Assembly: GCA_905183005.1 (NCBI GenBank)
Contig: CAJJDO010000020.1
Span: 206,837-270,836, forward strand
Reading direction: 5' to 3'
Origin: Paramecium pentaurelia
Lineage: Eukaryota; Ciliophora; Oligohymenophorea; Peniculida; Parameciidae
Length of the DNA stretch: 64,000 nt
Positions 12,220 through 24,289 of the stretch are shown here, one piece after another. The notes beneath the pieces were generated by a model. The model was given only the letters and a program-made list of their open reading frames with translations, was not told the DNA's origin and ran no database searches. The translations under genes and the position numbers were made by a program. How positions within the stretch are numbered: the stretch's first letter is position 1; each line of letters begins with the position of its first letter.

Positions 12220-12842
12220 GATCAGAATAAGTTGTGTTTCTATTTAAATAAACAATAATTATAGTTTATGTCTAAAAAATAACTGAATAGTTAATAGTTT
12301 GCAATTATTTTAGATCATAACAGTAAAACTATAATAATACATTTGAAAAATTAGCTATAAAAGGAATAAGGATATATGTTTTTATTCAATAAGTAGTGGA
12401 GTTTTAATTTTCTTATTTTTATTAGTAAAATTAAAGAGAGTAAATATAGGATTAAGAATATGATTGTTAAACTTAAATAAAGGAAGACAATAATGATTTA
12501 AATTTTAAAGAAGATGAAATGAGTCTAATTATAAAACAAAAAAATTTATAAGATTTAAATTTCAAAATAATCTAAAAACATAATAAAATAATACTATTTC
12601 TTTTTCTATTAAGAAAAACCTTTAATTACTCAATATCATAAAATCAAGAGAATTAGATTATTTATATTCTAATTGAATTAGGATAACAAAGAATTGATAA
12701 ATATATTGTATAGTAAAAAAGGATTTAGATATATAGAGATTTAAATATATTTTTATAAGACTTTTTCAGATTAGATGAATGGATTTAAATAAGAAAATCA
12801 TAAAATAGAAATCATTTATTAAACTTGATCAAATAGAAATGA
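12220..12842 (+). pseudogene. open coding-like tract, possible relic
   Basis: One frame stays free of TGA for roughly 200 codons and ends at TGA 12840-12842. The amino-acid mix (E, Q, N, D, L, few runs) looks protein-like, and there is a stretch loosely like a kinase hinge (YILIELGQ). No start codon, domain order or intron set makes it a convincing intact gene, so I treat it as a relic or a badly delimited gene. Confidence 0.3.
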
Positions 12843-12945
12843 TAGAACCTAATAATTTAGATTGATGAATTTAACTAAAAGTTAAAGGAATTCTAATAAA
12901 ATAATATATGAAGTTCTTTATTTATGTTTATATAATGTATTCTAT

Positions 12946-13460
12946 TCATAAGTTCTTTTTAAAAAACTCTTTAAATTCTTACAAAGACATTTAGTCATGA
13001 AGTACTCCACAAAATTTTAATACATCTAGTATAAATAATATAAGTATATGTACTTTAAATTTCTTCTTCACTGGTGTTATCTTTAAACTTAGAAAAGACC
13101 TTTCTTATTTTCTTTGAATCAATTGTACCATTTTTATCAAAATCAAATACAGAGAAAGCACTCTCTAGTAATTCATCATGTTAATCCTTATTGGACATAC
13201 ATTCATTATATAACTCTTAGAAATCAGAAAAGTGCATAGTAGTTTTATTATTTGGGAAATATCTACATTTATATCATAATATACTTTAATTCTGTTACAG
13301 AAACATAGGTTGGTGATTTAGGAGATGAATCCTTTTACATGTCTTCAAAATTATCTGTAGAACTAATTTTTTTGACTAATTTTCTTCCATGTTAATATGG
13401 TACACTAATCTATTATTAATCTTAATTTATAGTTTCTAATTCCTTAATTAATTAGTTCAT
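12946..13460 (-). CDS. EF-hand calcium-binding protein
   Basis: 154 residues with introns 13263-13284 (22 nt) and 13026-13053 (28 nt). A canonical EF-hand loop DFDKNGTIDSKK is present (about residues 95-106) with a second, degenerate hand before the C terminus (DQMSLQEFKEFF), as in calmodulin/CDPK C-lobes. There is no kinase domain, so it is likely a small calcium sensor or a regulatory subunit. The start ATG at 13458-13460 is chosen as the first Met in the coding frame; an upstream extension without Met is possible. Transcribed divergently from the phosphatase next door. Confidence 0.75.
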
Positions 13461-13606
13461 CTATTAAATATTGATTTCATCTGAGTTTTCTTATGAGAAA
13501 AGTTAAAATATTTATTTTAATTCTTATTAATTGGCTGATTATTGCTGCATGTTATGATCTGCAATTAATATTATTATTAAAAATATTAATAAATTGTTTG
13601 TTAATT

Positions 13607-14174
13607 ATGTCGTTATTCTCAAATACTAACATGAGTCATGTCTTTACTTACAATTCAAACAAGCTTTTTATTGGAAACATAAGAAGTCCTACAATCAATA
13701 TGAGGGCAGTTCTTTCAGTTATTGAAACACCAATATCCTCAAATACTAATCATTTTCATAAATAGATACCAGCAACTGATGAAGTTGAATTTAAATTGAA
13801 TCGTTACTTTGATGAAGGAGCTGATTTCATACACAATCATTTGAAATATGGTAATGTTTTAGTTCATTGTTATGCTGGCATATCTAGATCTGCATCCTTA
13901 GTCATAGCTTATTTAATTAAATATCACAATTATACTACAATAACTGCAATTAAATTTTTGCAGAAATCCAGACCAATTATAGAACCAAATGATGGTAATT
14001 ATTTCTTTTATAAAATTAGGTTTTATTGCTTAACTGAAAGAATATGAAAATAGAGGAAAAACAGTAAAGTCATATTTAACAAAGGAATCCAAATAAGAAA
14101 CAAAGAATGAGATCAAACCATTTCATAGACCAGTCAAATCATTTTTATCATCAAGAATGAAAACTTTATTTTGA
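13607..14174 (+). CDS. dual-specificity protein phosphatase
   Basis: 180 residues with one 25-nt intron (13995-14019). The Cys-based phosphatase P-loop HCYAGISRSAS is intact (about residues 87-97), with the conserved Asp in the preceding loop (ATDEVEF) and a typical final helix region. It removes phosphate from Tyr and Ser/Thr, often on MAP kinases; no targeting domain is present. The frame is open upstream to 13493, but that stretch is a hydrophobic low-complexity run, so the internal Met at 13607 is preferred. Confidence 0.9.
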
Positions 14175-14765
14175 ATGATTATTTTACTTTATATATATAT
14201 ATTTATATAAAATAATGTATATAAATGATAAAAATAAAAAAAAGTATGAATAATATTTCATTTAAAGTTTAGTTTTAAAATTATATTAATTTAATATAAA
14301 ATAGATATATAAGGATATAGAATTGAATAATTAAACTATCTTTATTAATTTATGTATTCTATATATGAATAAATTTTCATTTTATGATTTAATTCAATAA
14401 GATTTATTAAATAGAGATAAATCAAAATTTTATATAAAAAGAACAAGTGTTAATGTAGTATTAAGTAAATAAATAAGTGAAAAAAAGAAGAATTCAGAAT
14501 TCATATTTATTATATTTCATAAATATTATGTTTCTAGTCCGAACAACCGAATATTATATTAAGTATAATATTCAGTGAAAAGAACAGAATCTGATATTAT
14601 TCTTTTGTTATAGCATATTATTATTTATAATAATAAACTGGTAAATAAGAATAATAATTCAATAATATTTTTATATATAATTTTGCTCCTACTTTGAAAT
14701 ATTATTATGGGAACTATTCTAGTTTATTTTTTAAATAATTATAAAATTAATTAATTATAATATTG
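14175..14765. other. non-coding interval with small palindrome
   Basis: About 590 bp without a gene. A 10-bp perfect inverted repeat with a 5-nt loop lies at 14549-14573 (gaatattata / tataatattc). Nothing else is supported. Confidence 0.45.
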
Positions 14766-16068
14766 ATGATTTCTATTTCTGACATTGAAACCATAAATAA
14801 GTTTATTCTTGAAGCTAATGGAACCCTTGAAAACATATAGAAGGCTTTTGTGAGAAAATTTTCACAAGAATATGGTCCTTATCTATATTTTTATCAAGGG
14901 CTTTGCGATAATGTATATTAATTAAATGATTTTCTTATTTAGATATTCACAAAAGGATAAAGACTTTTAATTATTTACTTGTTATATAATTCTGAATTAA
15001 AACAATGTTTAACAGATATATCAAGTTATAGTTAAAATTAATTTGAAAAGAAATTCGTATAAGATCCATAACTTGTAATGCATTCTATTAAGACTTATAA
15101 GATAGTATGCTGGCCTAACAATAAAGACCCTTTTAGAAGAATTAGATAAGTAGAGTATGAATGATAAACAATTAAATAAAGAATAGATAACTTAAAATTA
15201 ATCAAATAAATTGAGAAATTGTATATCCATAAATAGTAATCCACCTCAGTAATATAATTAAAATTATTATTTAGAAAGTTACTCTAACATTAACTTTTGG
15301 AAAGATTATCACAATAATAAAATGGATTTGATATTGACTTTTTAAGATTAACTCCAAATATTGTTTAGACTAAATTTGATTGGATTGAGTTCTATTAAAC
15401 TTGTGATGTTCAATGGGATTATTCATTGTAGATTAATTCTGATAAGTTGAGTCAGATTAAGGAAATTATGCAGAAGGCTCATTTAGAATAATTGTCTGAG
15501 TAAGAATTAAAGGTATATTGATATTTGATTGATATAAATTAGTAATTTCAAGAGTATTTGAAGAAAGATAATAATAATTTATTAAAAAATAGTGGATTAT
15601 TAAATTTCAATTTAAGTGACTTAATTGAGAAGAACTTAAATTTAGCCTTTTTTCTAATTTCTAAACATTTTCCAAATGTAGAATTTTTTGAGTAATATCT
15701 ATTATAATAATAATAGTTTAATGGATGCATTAATGACAATTGATATTACACCAAATGTTTTAGAAATTATGTGCATGTTAATATAATAATTTCATATACC
15801 TCAAGAATACCTTAATTATTATGTTAATTATTGTATTTAATACTGCTCAAATATAAAAGTATTTCTAAAGTTTAAATTATAGGAAAAAGGACAATAAGTA
15901 AAAATGATCAAATATTTGACAATTTTCCTAAAACATCTGATAAATAAAAAGATGTTAAAGACTTATGAATTGTAAACAGAGGTATGTTCATATAATCATG
16001 AATTTAGTTGCAAGCCTTTTCCATTGAATTTTCCAATATAGGAGAAACATCAAGTTTATTCAAAATGA
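14766..16068 (+). CDS. CNOT11: CCR4-NOT complex subunit 11 (CNOT11)
   Basis: 396 residues with four introns: 14913-14942 (30), 15155-15181 (27), 15513-15542 (30) and 15692-15716 (25). The C-terminal half matches the CNOT11 helical domain pattern: a DITPNVLEIM-like segment, then FHIPQEYLNYYVNYCIQYC corresponding to the 'LP.EFIHLYISNCI..C' block, and a following VKMIKYLTIFLKHLI helix. CNOT11 is a peripheral CCR4-NOT subunit that docks through CNOT10 and CNOT1 and supports mRNA deadenylation. The N-terminal 200 residues are less conserved. The stop is only 108 bp before the start of the channel gene on the same strand. Confidence 0.75.
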
Positions 16069-16176
16069 TAAAGAATGATTAATAATAATGATATGTATAA
16101 TAATAATGTATTAATGTTTTTTGATGATCCTTATTTGAAGTTATTGAATTATATATTATTAAATACAATATTAATA

Positions 16177-19100
16177 ATGGATCAACCAATGGTAAGTCCA
16201 AGAAATATCAATGAAGGACATGATGTGTCCAATTTGATTACGTTTCGATATTCAACAGATTAATATTGTACAATATTTGTGATTAAATTTCAGTATTGCC
16301 TATGTAAAGAAATGAGGGGATTAATAGAATGAAATAATTAATTTTAGATTCAGAAAATAGAGCTATACTGGATGCAGGGTAAAATAATGAGGAAGAGGAA
16401 CCATCAATAAGTTCATCAGAATCAGAGCAAAGTGTTAGCAAAAAAGGATCTGAGACAATGAAATTAGGATCATAAAGTAAGGTTGAACATGCTGAAAGAT
16501 AGTATAAAACTGAAGATTTGTCACCTGTTGATGGAGGATGGACGAATATAATTTGGAAGAGGGGTTCGTTGAGAATTATGACATATGTAGTCAGATTTGT
16601 GATTTCAATTCTAATAAATTCAGAAAAATCTAAGTTTTCATTCATGAATAGGAAGTAATTCAATGCTATAAATGACATAACAGGGGTTTATCAATTTTAT
16701 GAAGAGAATAAACTCATAAGATAAAGGATTAAAAAGAAATTTAAAGTAATGTTATGACTTAAAATAATAGTAAATTGTTAAATCCTATATTTAAAACAAT
16801 ATGTGTTATAAAATTATAAGAAATGGATTGGAAACTTTAGTTAATAAATGTCTTTTTGTTATTGATCCATCAAGTACAATAAAAATATTATGGGATTTTT
16901 TTATGTTGTTTGTTTTATCATGGTAAATGGTCTTTGTTCCTTTAAAGATTTGTTTTTTTATTCAAATAGAGGATCCTATTTTGAATTTCATCTTAAATTA
17001 CTTGCCAGTTTATGTATATTTGATGGAGATTGTTTTAACATTTTTAACAGGTTATTATGAACATGGAGTTTTAATTATAGATTAAAAATAGGTAGCTAAA
17101 CATTATTTTAAGAAATCATTTTTTTATGATTTATTAAATGTATTACCATTATTAGTAAGTGCATATTATGTATAATCAAATTGGTTAGAATTTTCAGTCT
17201 TAGTTAAAATAAAGACATTAAAATTTTTATCAGATTAATTAGAAGAAGTATTTGGATTGAGAACTAATTATTAAACTTTGATAGATGTATTAAGATTGAT
17301 GATCCAATTTATATTTTTATCTCATCTTTTTGGGTGTTTTTGGCATTATTTGGGAATCCTATAAGGAGATTATGGGTAAGATTTACTTGAATAAATTATA
17401 GAATAACAAATACTTGGATAAATGCTTTAGAGTTGGAAAATGACAGTTGGCAAATTAGATACATAAATTCAATATATTGGAGTTCAATAACAACTTTGAC
17501 TATTGGATATGGTGATATTACACCTTAAAGTAGTGTTGAGAAGATATTTACAGTAGGAGTAGCTGTATTTAGTAGTGTTGTATTTGCATATACAATTTCA
17601 AGTATAGGTTAAATATTCAGTCAATTAAATGAAAATAAAAAGAATTAAAGATATAAAATGAATTTAATTTAATAATTTATAGGTTAAAGAGGAGTTAATA
17701 AATAATTACAAAATAAAGTCAAAAAATTCTATGAATATTTTATTCAAATAGATCATTCTTAAGATAGTGAATGTGAATTATTACTTAATTAATTGGAACC
17801 TTCTTTAAAAAATGAATTGAAAATAGACATTTATAAAAAATACATTATGAAATCTAAACTATTTAAATCAACTTTCTCACCAGAGTATATATTATTTATT
17901 ATATATATTTAGATTTTTAGATTCACTTTGTTAATTGGTTTAAGAAAGATAATATACACCAGATGAATAGATTTGTGCAGCTGATACAGAAGTTGAAGAA
18001 TTATGTTTTGTTTTGAAAGGTGAAATATCTTTGTAAATTTAATTGAATAATTGTAATTAAACAATAACATAATTATGTAGAATCTGGTAAATCACATTAA
18101 GTTAGTCTCTTAAAAAAAAATCATATCTTAGGAGAACGATTCTTTATCACTGGTGATAGATTTCCATACTCAGGAAAGGCTATTTCAGCTGTAAGAGTAG
18201 CCTTTATTAAAAAAAATTAATTTTTAAATTTATTGAAATAGTATCCTCAAGAGTTTGAGAGATTTTTGGAAGCCAAAAGTAAAGTTATACTTAAAGAGAG
18301 AGTAAAAGTTTAGGGTTGTGAATTATGTTATTAAAACCATTAAGTTTTATAATGTCCCTTTGTGTTTTATTACCCAAATGTTAGAGTTATTGTTAAAAGG
18401 TAAGAAAACATTACATAAAAAAGATAATTTAAATAAAGATCATACATAAAGAGTCATGTAAATATATATATAATATTTTAGAAATCATTATAAGATAGAG
18501 GAGGCATTTAATATTAATTGATCTCTTATGCATTAGATACAAATTTAATGCGTGAAGAATCTCTTGATGAATCATTAATTAAAAATATGGGTTTATAATT
18601 TATAGAGCCAACAAAAAAATAGTTAAATAAATTACATACTGACACTTCAGCTGATCCATAAATTTAAGATTAACCCCATCCCATTCAAAATTAAACACCT
18701 TTACGTCCTAGTTGTGAATAATTTAGTGAATTTAGTGAAGGTGGAACTAGCAAGACAAATAAAACTTCAAATAATGGATTATAAAAGTTAATTACTATCA
18801 GATAAATATCATAATAAAATCAAAATCAATAGATCTAACCAAAAAAATTAGATAAATTTAAATAGATGAGTTTTAAAGTTAAAAAGAATGAATTTCGACC
18901 TCCAGAAATTGTGGAATTATAAAAGATTGAAGAAATCCAGTCTTTCGAATCACCATAATGCTCAGCTTAAAAAATGAATTAATAACCTATTTTCTTTCAT
19001 CTAAATGATAATTCTATTACTACTGAATTAGAAATTAAAAGAATTCTATGGGAAGAATATATTTAATCTTAAATAATTGAAGATAAAGAAAGATTTGATT

Positions 19101-19336
19101 AATAAAAAGATTATTAATTTTTTTATCCTAATTTTAATTTAGAGAAAGTGTTAGATTTAATTAATATTAAAGTAAATGAAAGAAAAAAGAAAACATAAAA
19201 ATCAAGATTAACAACATTAGGTAAGAATCGATTGGGTTAATTATAAAATATATCTGTTAGACCTAGAAAAAGTATGATAACAATCGAATAAGCCTTTTCA
19301 TAAGAAGACGAAAGATAAAAAAGTCTTAAATTATGA
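16177..19336 (+). CDS. cyclic-nucleotide-type voltage-gated K+ channel
   Basis: 1000 residues with six introns: 16268-16293, 16746-16770, 17376-17401, 17885-17912, 18053-18080 and 18458-18481. A charged N-terminal region precedes S1-S6. The pore carries TIGYGDITP, a K+-selective filter. After S6 come a C-linker and a cyclic-nucleotide-binding fold (VLKGEI ... HILGERFFITGDRFPYSGKA). The CNBD lacks an obvious PBC Arg signature, so nucleotide binding is uncertain. The C-terminal 350 residues are disordered. This fits the large Paramecium KCNH/HCN/CNG-like family in ciliary or somatic membrane. It converges on the AAA gene with only 32 bp between stops. Confidence 0.9.
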
Positions 19337-19368
19337 TAACTAAAAATTTATGTAAACTACCATCAAAC

Positions 19369-20768
19369 TCAAGTATCTAAACTATCTGCATCATAATTAT
19401 AGGATCCAAATTGTTAATTCCATTTTAAATAATCTTTTAAATCATTTTAATTAACAGTTGGTTTTACAATTTGAAGTGCTCTCTTAAAATCATCAATTGT
19501 AGTTGCTCTTATCTAATCTAATTTCAAATTCTTTATTGTATACATTTTAGCAGCATCTCTAATAGCATACATACAAGCCTATTAATTAATATCTAATATT
19601 TACCTCTCTACTTAAATTTCTAATATCAGCTCCTGAATATCCCTTTGTTAAATCTACTAAAGATTTTAATTCTTAATTATTCATTTCAATTCTCTTTCCT
19701 TCTTTTGCTTCTTTAATGATTAAATTCTCAAAATATGATTATCTTCCCTCTTTATTAGGTAATGGAATATATATCTTTTTTTAAAATCTTCTTTTTATTG
19801 CATCATCTAATTCTTAAGGTCTATTTGTAGCTCCTATAAAAACTATTCTTTCACATCCTCCTCTAGTTGCTCCTTCTAATTAAACCATAAATTCTGTTTT
19901 TATTTATCTACTTGTTTCATTATCTTTTTCAGATCTAGCACATAATAGAGAATCAATTTCATCAAAAAAGATTACACTAGGTTATCTTTAAGCAGCTAAT
20001 GCAAATAAAGCCCTGACTGTTTTTTCACCTTCTCCAACATATTTAGATGTTAAAGTGGAAGCTTTAATAGAAAAGAAAGTAGCTTTTCCTTCACTTGCTA
20101 TAGCTTTACCTATCATTGTTTTTCCTGTTCCTGGTGGACCAAATAAGAGTAATCCACTTCCTGGAGCTATTATACCTTCAAATAATTTTGGATTTTCCAA
20201 AGGCCATAAAGCAATTTCAACAACTTAATCTCTTACATGATCTAAACCAACTATATCTGTCCATTAAGTTGGTCTATCCATAATTTCTATAATATCAGAT
20301 TCAATTTTATTAATTATATTATCTTCAAAATTAGTTTAATTTGATTATTTATCATTTTTTTATGTTAATTATTCTTATTTACTCTTTTCACCTATTTTAG
20401 TTGGAGGTTAGAATCTTTTTTTTGGCATTAATTAATTAGCTTAAACAAAACCAAATTATTATTAATTAGATATTTGAGGTTATTATATTTAATTTTATCC
20501 TTGTTAGGGTTATGGAGGTTATTCTACTTTAATTTCTTACTTCCTTATATTGGCAGGAATGTTTAATTTAATAAATTCAGATCTATTTGTTATGAATAAT
20601 TTCATTTAAGTATAATTAATACATTTTAGATCTAAATGAACCTTCAAAAGTGATTGTTTATTTTTTTAATTTTTCAAAAATACTTCAGTCTATTCTTAGA
20701 TAATAGTAATTACTTTAGTTACTTAAATTTAGAAAATTCTAATTTCTTGCTTCTTATTTAGTAATCAT
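19369..20768 (-). CDS. FIGNL1: fidgetin-like AAA ATPase (FIGNL1-like)
   Basis: 448 residues with introns 20695-20722 (28) and 19579-19603 (25). It has one AAA module: Walker A GPPGTGKT, pore-loop region SLTSKYVGEGEK equivalent, Walker B VIFFDEIDSLL, sensor GATNRPQELDDA, Arg-finger pair RRF and a Vps4-type C-terminal helix ending WNQQFGS. The ASTLTSKYVGEGEK-type sequence and GATRGG...ERI match fidgetin-like 1 better than katanin or spastin. Members remodel recombination filaments or sever microtubules. The N-terminal 150 residues are Q-rich and shorter than in animal FIGNL1 and lack a MIT domain. The arrestin-like gene ends 34 bp upstream on the same strand. Confidence 0.85.
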
Positions 20769-20802
20769 TTTAAAAATAAATATTAATTAATATTATATAT
20801 TA

Positions 20803-22024
20803 TCAATTAAATAATTACTATTACTAACATGTGAATTAGTAAAATGAATTATTATTTTATTATTATTAAGTATTAAATTTCCATTCATTAAGAATTGGTT
20901 TCTCCTCTTTTCTACTCTCCAAAATTATGATAGGAATTTAGCAGATAACTGGAATAGCCAAAGAAGTTAGCAATCCATCCTATATAATATATTATTTTAT
21001 TACAGCAAATGCTTATACTAATAAGATGTAATGATTTTTAATAAACTACATTTTGACAGTTGCAGTCAAATTATTAGGAAGTGTAATTAAACTTTTTAAG
21101 CCATCACTTCTCTTTCCTGGAGAAATACCAGGCAAAACATTAGTATATAATGTATTATTTTCTATTACTCTCTCATTTTCATCATCATCAGTTAAACTTA
21201 AAAAATGATTTAATTTCACTTCCACTTTAGTTATTGATCTTTAAGATCTAGTAGTATTTAAAATATATTCCAATTCCAAAACATCTCCTGGCTTATAAAG
21301 ATTTCTAGCAGTTCTGATACTTAACTCTATCATACCCCTATGAAGACAGAAAAATTAAACAATATTTCCTTCACTCTCTCTTTTTTATTCAATTAATTTA
21401 TATCTACTATTAAGATAAATGGGAATGCTCTTTTATATTATGACTTAATTTGATTATGAATCACTGATTTTCAAATAGATCTTATATTAGATTTTAGCCT
21501 ATTAAAATCCTAAATTTATTATACTTATCATACCATCTAAATTTCTATATTAAAAACTGGAATTCATACCAAATTTAGTTGGTACTTAAAACGGCAGCTA
21601 ATAATCTCCACTTTTTATATATCCTCTATAAAGATCTTAGATATGAATATAATCTTCATTAACACCATATTGTCTTGTAATTTATAACATAGTTCCATTA
21701 TGCAATTCATATTTTTTTTTAGGATTTATTTAAGTCTGTTTAAAATTTCTAGGAGAATCTAATGTAAGTTGAATTTGCTTATTTTTTTCCAATAATTTTT
21801 CTGGAATCATTTAAGGATTGTTTACGTCATAGGGAATCAAATATAATTTTATATATTACTTATCGTTTATGTAAAATTTTAGAATACTCTATTGCAACAA
21901 ATATTAGTTATATATTGGCTTGCTAAATATCATCTATCAATCTTATATAACAAATTCCATCAATATTTTCACCTGCAATAGACACTGGCTTTTTGATCCA
22001 AAATAATACTTCATTTTAAATCAT
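20803..22024 (-). CDS. arrestin-fold protein, frame disrupted near the 5' end
   Basis: From an internal Met at 21933 the frame runs 376 codons to TGA 20803-20805. The C-terminal half is an arrestin C-domain: RGMIELSIRTARNLYKPGD, a long strand series and the KSLITLP region. The best N-terminal strand (KKPVSIAGENIDG, read from ATG 22024) is in a different frame. The span 22024-20803 is 1222 nt, one more than a multiple of three, and no GT..AG interval of 20-35 nt and length 3n+1 fixes it. So either the protein starts at 21933 without its first strands, or there is a +1 disruption around 21850-21950. Alpha-arrestins act as adaptors in membrane protein trafficking. Confidence 0.6.
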
Positions 22025-22144
22025 TCTATACCAAAATGTATTAATGATATTATTAATATATTAATTAAGCTGAAAATAATTCATTCTCTGTTTTTATATG
22101 TCTTAATCAACTATTTTGAATTAATTAAATTAACAGTTAATTAA

Positions 22145-22668
22145 ATGAGCTACTCTTAAGAGTTCTCTCCTTTATCTATGAAAGAAGAGATATTTTTTTA
22201 AAATGAAACAGAATCTACATCTTTAGAATAATAATTGCAAATTGCTAATGAAAAAGTCATATAACTTATGCAATATTAATAATAATTAAGGTATTTTTAC
22301 CTAAGTATTTGAGTGAAGAACTAGAACATTTGCATTATAAATATAGAGAGACATAATAAGAGAATGAGATCCTTTAAAATTAATTACAATAAGGTCCAGA
22401 TGAAACTAAATTTCTTAATTGTGTTCTTGATATGGTTCGTGTATGTCATCCTCAAGATAAACCAATCACTTTGAAATATGCATGGAAATGGTTGAAATAT
22501 GTTGTTGATGATTATATTGAATTAAGAAAAAGAAATAAAACTTCCAATACACAAAGTGAAGTATTCAAAAATCCAAAAAAAAATTCAATTGTAGTTGGTG
22601 ATTTATTAAGAAAAAATTGTTAAGTAGCTGAAAGCTAATATATAAAAAATTCAAAATGTCATAATTGA
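22145..22668 (+). CDS. small unknown protein with coiled-coil start
   Basis: 162 residues. An intron of 35 nt at 22256-22290 is needed to join the N-terminal exon to the clearly coding C-terminal part; it begins GTCATA rather than GTA, so this junction is less certain. Residues 1-75 are helical and charged. A compact block with conserved-looking CVLDMVRVCHP and AWKWLKYVVDDYIEL follows. I do not recognise a family. It is divergent from the arrestin-like gene and 66 bp upstream of CHMP6. Confidence 0.65.
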
Positions 22669-22734
22669 TAGTTATTATGTATTTTTTTGTTGCTTAAAAA
22701 ATAACTATTTGATTAAAATATATAAATTATATTA

Positions 22735-23419
22735 ATGGGCAATTGGTTTAGTAAGAATGATAAGCAAAACAAAAAATAATAATAATAATAATAATAAAAG
22801 TAGTAATCCTCTTATCCAACAAAATCATAATTCCCATCTCAAAAAAAAGAATTAAGTGAAGGAGAAAAAATGAGAATGAAATTACAACATCATAGAGATG
22901 AATTAAGAAACAAAAGAAAGTAGATTGATTTATAATTAGATACTTATGAAAAAGAAATAAGGGTATAATCAATTTTATATTAATAGATGTTAATCTAAAG
23001 TAATAAAAGAGATTAGGCTAAGTTTGTATTATAAAGAAAGTTGTTGTATGACAAGTTTCTTGATAATATTATGGAAAAAGAATAAATTATAGAAAAGTCT
23101 ATCATCTCTGTTGATTAAATGCAATCTGTAAAATTGATTATAATCATTAGGATAAAGAAATGGCAGATATTATTAATTAGACAAATTAAGTTATGAAAGA
23201 TATATAATCTTCAATTGATTAAGATAAATTAAGAGATGCTTTTGCAGATATGTAAGAATAACAATAGAGAAATGAGGAAATGAATTAAATGTATTAATAA
23301 TATAAGGTTGGTGATGAAGATGAGATTAATGAATTATATGGAAAGTATGAATAATAAGTATGTAATAATACTTAACCAAAATAATAATAAAAATAATAAT
23401 TTGTTCCATTACCATAATA

Positions 23420-23462
<43 letters not shown>

Positions 23463-23504
23463 GAATAAAATGAATATTCAGATAAATTAGCAATGTTAGA
23501 ATGA
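22735..23504 (+). CDS. CHMP6: ESCRT-III subunit CHMP6/Vps20-like
   Basis: 240 residues with introns 22963-22986 (24) and 23128-23150 (23). The N terminus MGNWFSK is a myristoylation signal, as in Vps20/CHMP6. A basic helix 1 (KMRMKLQHHRDELRNKRKQ) and long helices 2-5 rich in charged residues and Gln follow, then an acidic C-terminal tail. Vps20 links ESCRT-II to Snf7 polymerisation on endosomes. Two polyglutamine runs are encoded mainly by TAA: one after residue 13, and one of about 14 Gln encoded around 23420-23460. Confidence 0.85.
23418..23461 (+). repeat. TAA/TAG trinucleotide run encoding polyglutamine
   Basis: A near-pure (taa)n tract with one tag, in frame in the CHMP6 gene. Read with the ciliate code it is a polyQ stretch near the C terminus. 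Such tracts are length-unstable. Confidence 0.8.
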
Positions 23505-23897
23505 TAATATTAATATAGAAAAGAATAATTTTATTTTAATTATTAATTAACTTTATATACAATAAATTAAAAATATCCTTTTGTCTTAAAATTATTGTTT
23601 TTTTATTCAAAAAGTATTCTTATAAAAATATTTCATCAGATCTAAAGTTGAAAAAAGATATTCAATTAAATTAGTAAATAAATATAATAGTTTTTGTTAA
23701 TGATTTTTTAGATTTGTTCATTAATTAATAATGAATAAATATAAAGAATAGAGAAATTAAGAAAATGATATAATAATTGTAAATATTTAGAATTCATAGT
23801 TTATATTTAAGATTAAGTTAAACATAGGTTTATATATGGAATAAATAAAAATTAATATCAATAAATAATGCTTTGATTATATTAATTTATATAAAAA
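23505..23897. other. non-coding interval
   Basis: About 390 bp of AT-rich sequence between two plus-strand genes with no open frame of interest. Confidence 0.5.
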
Positions 23898-24243
23898 ATG
23901 AAAATAGAAGTTCATATCAAAGATAAACAATTTGCAATAAATTGTGGTGATGGATTACAAAAGGTCAAATGGTTGGGAGATGTAGCTATTTTTAGACATA
24001 GTCATTTCTATTCATAAATAAACTCAACAACGAAAGGAATTAAATTAGAAAATGGAGAAATGGTTGATTTGAATGCTATAATAAGTAGTACTTTAGCAGA
24101 GAACACTCATGTTTGGGTTGTTTTAAAAGGTATTATTCAATATAGAAATTGTTTTAGAGGATTTAGAAGCAATGGGTATGGATAACAAATAGCAGCAAAA
24201 TTAACATAAGAGACCAATAACTGCTATCAGTAGAAAAAAATGA
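23898..24243 (+). CDS. small conserved-looking protein, function unknown
   Basis: 105 residues with one 28-nt intron (24130-24157). The sequence is compact and non-repetitive (KWLGDVAIFRHSHFY, then GEMVDLNAIIS and VWVVL), more like a folded domain than a disordered protein. The last 20 residues are basic and Q-rich. I recognise no family and see no signal peptide or membrane helix. Confidence 0.7.
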
Positions 24244-24289
24244 AGAATTTAATTATAATTTACTAATAAATTAAATTCCATATATTTAT

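Noticed and set aside
14521..14640. Possible small structured RNA upstream of CNOT11
   Set aside because: Only a 10-bp hairpin is visible; there is no conserved snRNA or snoRNA box to support a gene.
16283..16678. 131-codon minus-strand open frame
   Set aside because: Antisense to the first exons of the K+ channel gene, whose sense frame has family support and consistent introns.
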